From: JBLHKE01 sp047619485
GTDB lineage: Bacteria > Verrucomicrobiota > Verrucomicrobiia > Verrucomicrobiales > DEV007
Assembly: GCA_047619485.1 (NCBI GenBank)
Contig: JBLHKE010000030.1
Location: 1 to 22,822, forward strand
Direction of reading: 5' to 3'
DNA length: 22,822 nt
The position numbers and the translations under genes are program-made. Numbering within the stretch: the stretch's first letter is position 1; each line of letters begins with the position of its first letter. Below the pieces are notes generated by a model, which made no database searches, was not told the origin of the DNA, and was given only the letters and a program-made list of their open reading frames with translations. Shown here in pieces: positions 14,178-21,375 of this stretch.

Positions 14178-15383
14178 TCACTCAGTTCTCCGGCCGGCGC
14201 GGATCTGGCGGATCTGGCGGATCTGGGCGGCTGGGATGATCAGGTGGTAGCCGCTCGCGTCGCGCACCTTTAGCTGGTTGTCGGGTAGGGACTCGATGGT
14301 CTGAATAAGTAATCGGGTGTCTGAGGTGGTGATCACCGAAAATTTGGCCGGCTTGGATTGGCGGCTGGCGATCTTGATGGCACGCAACTCGGCCTGTTGG
14401 ATTTCCTGCAGGCCAAAAAGCACTGACTCCACGGTAGCGACGCCATCTTTGAATTCCTTGAACTTCCCCTCGGAGTAGTCGCGATTCAGGTAGGCGACGC
14501 CTGGAGGTTTCTTTTCTAAAACCCCGCCGAGATCGGTGCCCCAGCTGTGGGCGAACTTCATGAAGCCGATGGCTGGTTTCGGGATAACGATCATCCCGTC
14601 GGCGGTCTCGACGTGCACGCGTCGCGAGTCGGCCTGAGTGATCTTTCCGGCAAGCGTCGAGCCCGATTTCAGGGTGACCTCGTGCTGTAATTTTTCGGTC
14701 ACCGGGTTGTTGGTGGGGAGCGGGAAGAGATGTTTCGCGGGGATCAGTTCGCGTGGTAGCCCTTCTGCTTTCCACCGCAATCTGACGACGGCGTTCGACC
14801 ACGCATCGTAGAACTCCAGCTTGATCGGGTAGCGTTTGTTGGCCTCGAGTTCTAGTGTTCCGGAATGGGTAGTGGGTGCCTGCGATTCCCAGTGGTCAAC
14901 CAGCTGCTTCCCGTCGACCCAGAGTCGGCTGCCGTCATCGCTCTCGATTTCGAAGGTGATCTCGCCACCTACCGGGCTTTCGACTTCGCCCTCCCAGCGG
15001 ACGCTGAACCCATTGGGGGTCACTCCCTCTGCCGGGGCCGCCTCGCCCCAGTCGAAGCTGATCACGGGATCGATGCGCTCGACCGGCGTGTCCTCGTGCT
15101 TGATGTTGGAGTAGTAGCGGCCGCGTAACCCGTTGCGGACGATCTCTGGTTGCTTCGGGTTGTGGTTGGGATCTTTGCTGAAAGTCGCCAGGCGCAGGTC
15201 CGCGATGGAGATGCTGTGGGCGGGGGAGTCACCATCTTGAATCGAAACCGTTTCCTTCGAGAAAATGATCTTCCCGCTGTGTTGTTTGCCGTCGATGGCC
15301 TCGATTGTCCCAAACTGCGCGGCGTGGATTTGAGCCTGGATGGGTAGGAGCGCTAGGATGGCGATCGTGGCTAGTTGGTTCAT
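14178..15383 (-). CDS. Exported PA14-domain protein
   Basis: A 401-residue protein with a signal peptide (MNQLATIAILALLPIQAQIHA, cleavage likely near residue 21). A PA14 domain (about 85-225) shows GLRGRYYSNI, the RWEGEVESPVGGEITFEIES strand and DDGSRLWVDGKQLVDHW. PA14 domains are beta-barrels that often bind carbohydrate. On both sides lie segments of the type LKSGSTLAGKITQADSRRVH and AQFGTIEAIDGKQHSGKI, which look like repeated small beta units. Verrucomicrobia and Planctomycetes often carry such modules in exported hydrolase-linked proteins; no catalytic domain is seen here. The last residues include a QIRQIRQIR repeat encoded by a 9-bp DNA repeat. Its function is unknown; periplasmic or surface binding is inferred. 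Confidence 0.8.
   Translation of the reverse strand: MNQLATIAILALLPIQAQIHAAQFGTIEAIDGKQHSGKIIFSKETVSIQDGDSPAHSISIADLRLATFSKDPNHNPKQPEIVRNGLRGRYYSNIKHEDTPVERIDPVISFDWGEAAPAEGVTPNGFSVRWEGEVESPVGGEITFEIESDDGSRLWVDGKQLVDHWESQAPTTHSGTLELEANKRYPIKLEFYDAWSNAVVRLRWKAEGLPRELIPAKHLFPLPTNNPVTEKLQHEVTLKSGSTLAGKITQADSRRVHVETADGMIVIPKPAIGFMKFAHSWGTDLGGVLEKKPPGVAYLNRDYSEGKFKEFKDGVATVESVLFGLQEIQQAELRAIKIASRQSKPAKFSVITTSDTRLLIQTIESLPDNQLKVRDASGYHLIIPAAQIRQIRQIRAGRRTE
14201..14227. repeat. Three tandem 9-bp units (GGATCTGGC) in the PA14 gene's 3' end
   Basis: GGATCTGGC occurs twice, and GGATCTGGG once, without gaps. In the coding strand it gives QIRQIRQIR near the C-terminus. Being in frame (9 bp), copy-number change would only add or remove three residues. 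Confidence 0.7.
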
Positions 15384-15405
15384 GGCGTATGGCGGTAGCT
15401 AACTC

Positions 15406-15429
15406 GCACGAAGGCACAAAGGCACGAAG
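15406..15429. repeat. Three tandem 8-bp units (GCACGAAG)
   Basis: The units are GCACGAAG, GCACAAAG and GCACGAAG, followed by AAATTT. They lie in the divergent gap between the PA14 gene and the L,D-transpeptidase gene. I associate this motif with extragenic repeats seen in environmental Verrucomicrobia and Planctomycetes genomes, from memory. It has no known function. Confidence 0.55.
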
Positions 15430-15435
15430 AAATTT

Positions 15436-15518
15436 GAGCCCGGGGAGGGGGGCTCTATGTCCCATCGTTTTCTTGCTAACAGAGATGCCGTGCACCCCCC
15501 AGGCGCTTCTTGCTGGGG
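15436..15518. repeat. Two GC-rich hairpins in the L,D-transpeptidase upstream region
   Basis: Hairpin one has arms GAGCCC (15436-15441) and GGGCTC (15450-15455). Hairpin two has CCCCAG (15497-15502) and CTGGGG (15513-15518). Both lie upstream of both divergent genes, so they are not simple terminators. They may be leader structures or remnants of extragenic repeats. No clear -35/-10 pair was found in this 173-nt gap. Confidence 0.35.
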
Positions 15519-15556
15519 TTGAAATTCAGCAGAATGGCTAGAAATTGGCGGCTGTC

Positions 15557-16099
15557 ATGAATTCGATTTGCCCTCTGATCTTACGAACGGTTAGCGCCGT
15601 TGCCGTTGTCTTGCTGCTTTGCCAATGTGCGAACCACAAGCGTATCGTCGTAAGCGTCGCGCAGCAGCGGATGATCCTGACCGACAAAGGTAAGTTCGTG
15701 AAATCCTACCCGGTCTCAACGTCGAAGTTTGGCACGGGGGATGTGCCGGGGAGCAAGAAGACGCCGCTGGGGACGATGCGAATCGCGGATAAGATCGGTG
15801 GAGGTTCGCGCTCCGGAACTGTGTTCAAGGGTCGCAAGAAGACAGGTGAGGTGCTGAAGCCGAACTCGCAGGGGCGCGATCCGATCGTGACGCGGATTTT
15901 GTGGTTGAAGGGGACGCAGTCGTGGAATCGGAATGCTTACTGGAGATACATTTACATCCACGGGACGCCAGAGGAGTGGAGGATTGGTAGCCGGGCCAGC
16001 TATGGGTGCATCCGCATGAAATCGCGCGATGTGATCGACCTCTACCGGCGGGTGAAGAAGGGGACGCCAGTGGTGGTTGTGCCTAGCTATGGTGCGTAG
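15557..16099 (+). CDS. L,D-transpeptidase (YkuD domain), exported
   Basis: A 180-residue envelope protein. The YkuD catalytic signature is H135-G-T and, about 15 residues on, SYGC151IRM (IHGTPEEWRIGSRASYGCIR). C151 is the nucleophile that forms 3-3 peptidoglycan crosslinks or attaches proteins to the wall. The N-terminus (SICPLILRTVSAVAVVLLLC) is a signal peptide; C22 or C24 (LLCQC) could be a lipoprotein site, though the lipobox is weak. The YkuD domain covers about residues 28-175 (VSVAQQRMILTDKGK onward). I prefer the ATG at 15557; an in-frame TTG at 15545 would add four residues. No Shine-Dalgarno sequence is seen. The compact domain with PGSKKTPLG and a long GxxxG insert is typical of small bacterial L,D-transpeptidases. 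Confidence 0.88.
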   Translation: MNSICPLILRTVSAVAVVLLLCQCANHKRIVVSVAQQRMILTDKGKFVKSYPVSTSKFGTGDVPGSKKTPLGTMRIADKIGGGSRSGTVFKGRKKTGEVLKPNSQGRDPIVTRILWLKGTQSWNRNAYWRYIYIHGTPEEWRIGSRASYGCIRMKSRDVIDLYRRVKKGTPVVVVPSYGA

Positions 16100-16112
16100 T
16101 GGGGGGCGAAGG

Positions 16113-16238
16113 CTTCGAAACTTTAACTCTCCTCTGGACGGCATCGTGTGCTGAGTTTGAGCTCGTGGTGGGGATCGTTGCCGCCGCGGCGAAAGGCTTC
16201 GTGGCTCAGCACAGCGGGAGTTAAAGTTGGCATCGAAG
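16113..16238. repeat. Nested inverted-repeat element, 126 bp
   Basis: Three nested arm pairs: CTTCGA (16113-16118) with TCGAAG (16233-16238); AACTTTAACTC (16119-16129) with GAGTTAAAGTT (16218-16228); and GTGCTGAG (16148-16155) with CTCAGCAC (16205-16212). The 11-bp and 8-bp pairs are perfect. The element lies just after the L,D-transpeptidase stop. It could be a structured RNA, a small non-autonomous mobile element, or an extragenic repeat. It has no convincing coding capacity. Confidence 0.6.
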
Positions 16239-16300
16239 ACCTGTGGTTGAGGGCGGTGGATTTGCCGATGATGTTCTGCTGCCGGTTCGGAGAATCCTGA

Positions 16301-16322
16301 ACTTCGACTTTATACTTCGACT
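16301..16322. repeat. Direct repeat ACTTCGACT, two copies
   Basis: Two identical 9-bp copies (16301-16309 and 16314-16322) are separated by TTAT. It sits in the same repeat-rich gap (16100-16447) as the nested inverted repeat. A direct repeat spaced at 13 bp could be a protein-binding site, but no gene start is nearby, so a repeat remnant is more likely. Confidence 0.4.
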
Positions 16323-16360
16323 CCTGATGGCATGAGCCCGATGCCGGATGGATATTTCGC

Positions 16361-16402
16361 GCAGACAAGAGTGTCCGCCCTCCGGTCTTCCTGCGACCGG
16401 GG
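16361..16402. repeat. Double-hairpin element downstream of the VCBS gene
   Basis: Hairpin one: GCAGACA (16361-16367) with TGTCCGC (16372-16378), one A-C mismatch. Hairpin two: CCGGTC (16382-16387) with GACCGG (16395-16400). They lie 45-90 nt after the VCBS gene stop on the minus strand. They may serve as a 3' end structure between convergent genes. There is no T-run. It resembles short extragenic palindromic repeats; I cannot check copies elsewhere. Confidence 0.45.
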
Positions 16403-16447
16403 CTGAGTATTTGCGAATGGGTAGAGGTGCCCGCGTTACGGGCTTGG

Positions 16448-17626
16448 CTAGTTCTTGTTCCAATAGATGACGACGTTCTTGGTGGCGCGGCCGGAGGCGA
16501 TGATGTCTTGTTTGCCGTCGCCGTCTAGGTCGGCGAGTTTTAGGTCTTCGCAGGCCATGCCGTTGTCGTCGATCAGGTGGGTTTCCCAGTCGCCTTGGAT
16601 GTCTTTTGTTTTTGGGACGTAGAGCTTGATACCAACTTTGCCGTTTTTGTCGGGAGCGCGCCAGCCGGCGATGATTTGTTGGCGGCTTTTTCCGAGGCTG
16701 AGGAAGTCGCCTATGGCTAGGGCGTGGCCTTGGTTGAGAGTGGTATCGATTGTCTTGGCGCCGATATAATCGCTGCGAACAGCGATGACTTTGTTACCAT
16801 GCATTGGGCTGATGGCTGCGATTAGTTCATCGCTGTGACGAATCTCACCGGAGCCAGCGATTAGCCGTGAGGGGAAATCCATGTGAGTCCAGCCAGTCTC
16901 CTTTGGAATAGCCATCCTTGCTCCTTCTACTCCAGCGAAAATCATTGGTTCTCGAACCTTTTCTTTTCCGAGCCAGTTCGTGATCATATCAAAGTTATGC
17001 GTCATGTGCATCGATTCATCCACGACGGTCGTCTTCCAAGCTTTGCCGTCTTCGCGATTCTCTGGCACGTCATAGGCCAGCACCTTCACCGGTGCACCTT
17101 CACCCTTCTTGTTGCCACGTCCGTGCAGCGGCAGCACCACGAGTTTGAATTCCTTCTCTCCCGTGCGCACCCAGTGCATGCGGTGAACGGTCGGCTCATG
17201 ATGCAATTTGATCGGTTTCCATTTCTGCGTCGGATCTTTCGGGCGCACCAAGTAGTGAACCGAGCCGGACTTGGTGTCGTCGGTGGTTTCACCTGGATTC
17301 CACTGGCCGCCGACTGCGATCTCGACCAAGCCATCGCCGTCGATGTCCCGCGCGGCGATGCAGACGTTGTCGCGGTGGCGGGCACCGACGGGCGGGTTGA
17401 GGTGCTCGGCGATTTCGAAGCGTTTCCAATCGCCATTGCGATACCAAGCGATCTGGTGCTGATCCGCTAGGAGGATGTCGGGTTTTTTGTCGCCATCGAC
17501 GTCGCCGATCGCGAGTCCGTAGCCGATGGCGATCTTGTCATCGATGACCTGGCGTTCGAATTTGGGGGCGGCGCTGACGATGGAGCAGGTGGCTAGGGCG
17601 GTGAGGAGGGAAATGCGGCAGATCAT
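16448..17626 (-). CDS. Exported FG-GAP/VCBS-repeat beta-propeller protein
   Basis: A 392-residue protein with a signal peptide (MICRISLLTALATCSIVSAA, cleaved near residue 19). Several FG-GAP/VCBS units are visible. They are marked by Asp-rich calcium loops: AIGDVDGDKKPDILLADQ (about 39-56), ARDIDGDGLVEIAVGGQW (about 91-108), HALAIGDF and LADLDGDGKQDIIASGRA near the C-terminus. Such repeats form a beta-propeller. The blades occupy nearly the whole protein and no catalytic domain is seen. Planctomycetes and Verrucomicrobia encode many such proteins, sometimes resembling the propeller part of aldos-2-ulose dehydratases; a sugar-related role is only a guess. It is a single-gene unit divergent from putA (74 nt apart), with convergent repeats downstream. 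Confidence 0.8.
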   Translation of the reverse strand: MICRISLLTALATCSIVSAAPKFERQVIDDKIAIGYGLAIGDVDGDKKPDILLADQHQIAWYRNGDWKRFEIAEHLNPPVGARHRDNVCIAARDIDGDGLVEIAVGGQWNPGETTDDTKSGSVHYLVRPKDPTQKWKPIKLHHEPTVHRMHWVRTGEKEFKLVVLPLHGRGNKKGEGAPVKVLAYDVPENREDGKAWKTTVVDESMHMTHNFDMITNWLGKEKVREPMIFAGVEGARMAIPKETGWTHMDFPSRLIAGSGEIRHSDELIAAISPMHGNKVIAVRSDYIGAKTIDTTLNQGHALAIGDFLSLGKSRQQIIAGWRAPDKNGKVGIKLYVPKTKDIQGDWETHLIDDNGMACEDLKLADLDGDGKQDIIASGRATKNVVIYWNKN

Positions 17627-17700
17627 GAGAGAAGTTTAGTAAAGATTTATGATGAAGTTAAGCACGGATTTGCTAACCGTAGCCATTCCTCACCGAACCA

Positions 17701-20700
17701 ATGAGCGTGCCTAAAATTCAAGCCCGGCTGGAAGCAGCGCGTGGCAACATGATGAGCGACGAGCAGCTAGCCGCTGAGGCGGTGGCTCTGACGGGCGAAC
17801 TGTTGGCCGCGGGTCGCAAGCGGCTCAAGATCCGCGACCGCCTCGCGGCGCGCAAACTCGGCCGGATGCTCGATGATCCGTCCGGCAAAGCGCTCACGCT
17901 ATCGCTCGCCGATCAGGTTTTTCGCAGCGAGTTCCCGCGCCGGGTGGCTAGCCAGTTCCGTTACTTGGTGAAGAGTTACGGCACGCCGAGCTACCTGCCA
18001 TTCCACGAACGCCTCGGGATGTCGGTGGGGGCGTTCGCCTCGATCTTTTTTCCTGGGAAGGTCATGCCGCTGGTCGCTGGTAAAATGCGCTCGGAGAGCA
18101 AGCTCGTGATCTTGAAAGCGGAGGCGGAGCCGTTCGCTAAGCATGCGCGCAGGCGTGAAGAGCAGGGAGCGCAACTCAACATCAACCAGCTCGGTGAAGC
18201 GATCCTCGGTGAGGAAGAAGCCGCGCGCCGACTCGATGCGGTGGTGGGTCGATTGAAGGATCCGCTGGTGTCGTATGTGTCGGTGAAGCTCTCAGCGATC
18301 GATAGCCAGATCAATCTGATGGCGTTTGACGAATCTCTGGCGGAAGTCAAAGAACGGTTACGCAAACTGTATCGCACGGCGATCAAATTTCCCTACACGC
18401 GTGGCGAGGGCAAGGCGGGGGCGAAGTTCGTTAACCTCGACATGGAGGAATACCGTGACTTGCACCTGACGCTGACAGCCTTCAAAGGGGTGCTCTCCGA
18501 GCCAGAGTTTGAGGACTACCACGCTGGCATCGTCCTGCAGGCTTATTTGCCGGATTCATTTCAGATTCAGAAAGAACTGACCGCGTGGGCGATCGAGCGC
18601 ATCGAGTCGGGAGGTAAGCCGATCAAGCTGCGTTTGGTCAAGGGCGCGAACCTGGCGATGGAGGCGGTGGATGCGTCGCAGCATGGCTGGGAGCCGGCAC
18701 CCTACGGTAGCAAGGCGGAGGTCGATGCCAACTACAAGCGGATGGTCGAATACGGCTGCCGTCCTGAACACGCGCGCGCGGTGCGCATCGGCATCGCGAG
18801 CCACAACCTGTTCGATGTCTCACACGGCCTGTTGTTGCGCGAAATGTATGAGGTGAATGCTTCGGTGGACTTCGAGATGCTGGAGGGGATGGCCAATCAC
18901 CAGGCGCAGGTCATCGAAGATCTCACGAGCAGCTTGCTCTTCTATGCTCCCGTGGTGTGCGAAGAGAATTTTCACAGCGCGATCGCCTACCTAATCCGAC
19001 GGCTGGATGAGAACACGACGGAGGGCAACTTTTTGCGCGATATGTTTTCGTTGAAGGTCGGATCTCCGGCTTGGGATCGGCAGCGCGCGGCGTTTGAGCA
19101 GGCGGTTAAGGACAAGTCGACGGTGTCTGCCGAGCCGCGGCGCAAGCAGGATCGTTCGGCCGAGGACAAACCGCTAAGGGCGAAGGGTGGAACCCGGTTC
19201 GAGAACGCGCCGGACACTGATTTCACCTTGCCGATCAACCGCGTCTGGCTGGGGGATCTGCTGCGCCGCTGGAAGGGACGTTCGGTGGCCGATGTGCCAT
19301 TGCAGATCGGGGGTAAGCTGGTCGATGACAAATTCCCAGGCGAGGGGCATGACCCGTCGAAGCCGGGGAAGGTCGCCTACAAATACGCCCTGGCGGATCG
19401 TCAGCAGGTTGGCGAGGCGTTGGCATGTGCGGAGAAGGCATTTGAGACGTGGAACGCGAAAGCACCCGACGCCCGCGCGAAAATCCTGTTGCAGGCGGCG
19501 CACGAGATGGGCGCGGCGCGTGAGGAATCGATCGCCTGCATGATTCGCGATGGTGGCAAAGCGGTTGCCGAAGCGGATGGCGAAATTTCCGAGGCGATTG
19601 ATTTTGCGAACTATTACGCGAGTTGCCTGGAGACGTCAGGTCTTGAGGGCGCGGTGCCGAGTGGGCGGGGGATTGTGGTGGTGGTGCCGCCGTGGAACTT
19701 TCCGTATGCCATTCCCGCGAGCGGGATCCTCGCCGGACTGATGGCGGGCAATGCGGTGATCTTGAAACCGGCACCCGAGGCAGTGCTGACCGGCTGGATT
19801 TTGGCGCAGCACCTGTGGCGCGCCGGTGTGCCGCGTGAGGTGTTGCAGTTCGTCCCCTGTCCGGACAACGAGATCGGCCAATCGCTGGTGAGCGACCCGC
19901 GGGTGTCCGTGGTGGTGTTGACTGGGGCACACTCAACCGGGAAGATGTTCCAGGGCTGGCGACCGCAGATGCGGCTGTTTGCAGAGACCAGTGGCAAGAA
20001 TAGCCTGATCATCACGGCGGCGGCCGACCAGGATCTGGCGGTGAAAGACCTGGTGCGTTCGGCTTTCGGCCATGCGGGACAGAAGTGTTCGGCGGCGAGC
20101 TTGGCGATCTTGGAGGGTGAAATCTACGACAGCCCGTCTTTCCGCCGCCAACTGCGCGATGCGGCGGCCAGCCTGAAGGTCGGGTCGGCCTGGGAGCCGA
20201 AGAATTTGATCACGCCGGTGATCCTCGAGCCGCAAGGGGCGCTGCGGCAGGCGCTGAAAACGTTGGATGAGGGGGAGGAGTGGCTGCTGGAGCCGCGCAT
20301 GATCGATGGCAACCCGCGGCTGTGGTCGCCCGGGATTAAGCTCGGGGTGGTGCGTGATTCGACCTTCCATCGCGCCGAGTGCTTCGGTCCGGTCTTGGGT
20401 TTGATGCGAGCGAAAAATCTGGCGGAGGCGATCGAGCTACAGAACGATAGCGAGTTCGCGCTGACCGGCGGCATCCACACGCTCGACCAGCGTGAGATCG
20501 ATCTCTGGCGGGAGTCGGCGCAGGTCGGCAATGCCTATATCAACCGGCCGATCACGGGTGCGATCGTGCGGCGTCAGCCCTTCGGGGGGTGGAAGCACTC
20601 GGCATTCGGACCCGGGGCGAAGGCGGGTGGCCCGAACTACGTTTTCAATTTTGGAAAGTGGGAGACGGAGTCGCTCCCGGAGCTACGTGAATCCCCGAAC

Positions 20701-21285
20701 CAGCTGACGAACAGCCTGCTGACCCAGTTCAAGCGGCTGGTGATCGAGGCGAAGAGCCGCGAGCTTTTGCAGGTGAGCGTGTGGAGCTATGGGTGGGCGC
20801 TGCACCACGAGTTCCATGCTGAGCACGATCCGAGTCAACTGGTCGGCGAGACCAATGTGTTCCGCTACTTCCCACGCGAGCGTGTGCTGCTGCGTTGCAA
20901 TGAAGAGGCCGAGTTGCTAGATGCCATGCTGGCGGTGCTCGCGTCTACGACTTGTGAGATCGATCTAGAGGTGAGTCTCGCGTCGAAGCACGCGCAGGTG
21001 TTCGGAACGGCGCTGGAGGGTGTCGCGCGGGTCAACGTTGTCGAAGAGAGCGAGGATGCGCTGCTGGCGAGGATGAAATCGCTGGAGTCCAGACCTGGGC
21101 TGGTTCGCTATCTTGGAGGAGTGCCGCGTGAGGTTTACGAGATGGCCAACGATTGGCATGTCCCGGTGGTGGACGATCCTGTCTCTGCGGTCGGGCGTCT
21201 CGAGTTGCGCTACTACTTCCGCGAGCAGTCGGTCAGCGAGACGGTGCACCGGTATGGGAATATGATTGATCCGCCGGAGGGGTAG
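17701..21285 (+). CDS. putA: Bifunctional proline dehydrogenase / L-glutamate gamma-semialdehyde dehydrogenase
   Basis: A 1194-residue enzyme that oxidises proline to glutamate in two steps, with FAD then NAD. The PRODH barrel (about 70-470) includes YVSVKLSAID, KLRLVKGANLAMEAVDA and FEMLEGMANHQAQVIEDL. The aldehyde dehydrogenase (about 560-985) has VVVVPPWNFPYAIPASG, general base E762 (RLFAETSGKNSLI) and catalytic C796 (GHAGQKCSAAS). It ends near FGGWKHSAFGPGAKAGGPNYV. A further C-terminal domain of about 200 residues resembles the extra domain of longer (type B) PutA proteins. There is no N-terminal ribbon-helix-helix domain, so it should not repress its own gene. The ATG at 17701 lacks a Shine-Dalgarno sequence. 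The 74-nt gap upstream is shared with the VCBS gene. Confidence 0.95.
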   Translation: MSVPKIQARLEAARGNMMSDEQLAAEAVALTGELLAAGRKRLKIRDRLAARKLGRMLDDPSGKALTLSLADQVFRSEFPRRVASQFRYLVKSYGTPSYLPFHERLGMSVGAFASIFFPGKVMPLVAGKMRSESKLVILKAEAEPFAKHARRREEQGAQLNINQLGEAILGEEEAARRLDAVVGRLKDPLVSYVSVKLSAIDSQINLMAFDESLAEVKERLRKLYRTAIKFPYTRGEGKAGAKFVNLDMEEYRDLHLTLTAFKGVLSEPEFEDYHAGIVLQAYLPDSFQIQKELTAWAIERIESGGKPIKLRLVKGANLAMEAVDASQHGWEPAPYGSKAEVDANYKRMVEYGCRPEHARAVRIGIASHNLFDVSHGLLLREMYEVNASVDFEMLEGMANHQAQVIEDLTSSLLFYAPVVCEENFHSAIAYLIRRLDENTTEGNFLRDMFSLKVGSPAWDRQRAAFEQAVKDKSTVSAEPRRKQDRSAEDKPLRAKGGTRFENAPDTDFTLPINRVWLGDLLRRWKGRSVADVPLQIGGKLVDDKFPGEGHDPSKPGKVAYKYALADRQQVGEALACAEKAFETWNAKAPDARAKILLQAAHEMGAAREESIACMIRDGGKAVAEADGEISEAIDFANYYASCLETSGLEGAVPSGRGIVVVVPPWNFPYAIPASGILAGLMAGNAVILKPAPEAVLTGWILAQHLWRAGVPREVLQFVPCPDNEIGQSLVSDPRVSVVVLTGAHSTGKMFQGWRPQMRLFAETSGKNSLIITAAADQDLAVKDLVRSAFGHAGQKCSAASLAILEGEIYDSPSFRRQLRDAAASLKVGSAWEPKNLITPVILEPQGALRQALKTLDEGEEWLLEPRMIDGNPRLWSPGIKLGVVRDSTFHRAECFGPVLGLMRAKNLAEAIELQNDSEFALTGGIHTLDQREIDLWRESAQVGNAYINRPITGAIVRRQPFGGWKHSAFGPGAKAGGPNYVFNFGKWETESLPELRESPNQLTNSLLTQFKRLVIEAKSRELLQVSVWSYGWALHHEFHAEHDPSQLVGETNVFRYFPRERVLLRCNEEAELLDAMLAVLASTTCEIDLEVSLASKHAQVFGTALEGVARVNVVEESEDALLARMKSLESRPGLVRYLGGVPREVYEMANDWHVPVVDDPVSAVGRLELRYYFREQSVSETVHRYGNMIDPPEG

Positions 21286-21348
21286 AGTGAATGAGTCGCG
21301 TCATCTTCCATTAGAAAACCCTCACCAAGGCACCCTTCTGCTGGGCGC

Positions 21349-21370
21349 GGCTGTGGGGGACGTCCCAGCC
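21349..21370. terminator. Hairpin between convergent putA and sucB, possible bidirectional terminator
   Basis: Arms GGCTGtGGG (21349-21357, one bulged T) and CCCAGCC (21364-21370) form a GC-rich stem of 7 bp with a 6-nt loop. It lies 63 nt after the putA stop and 6 nt after the sucB stop. Neither side has a T-run, so the evidence is only the stem and its position. Confidence 0.35.
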
Positions 21371-21375
21371 ACGTG

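Noticed and set aside
13853..14250. Two small plus-strand frames after yidC
   Set aside because: They overlap the yidC end, the hairpins and the antisense PA14 gene. The composition and starts give no support.
16123..16463. Two small minus-strand frames (80-81 codons) in the gap after the L,D-transpeptidase
   Set aside because: They run across the nested inverted repeat and hairpins, overlap each other, and show no conserved motif or start signal. Repeat DNA explains them better.
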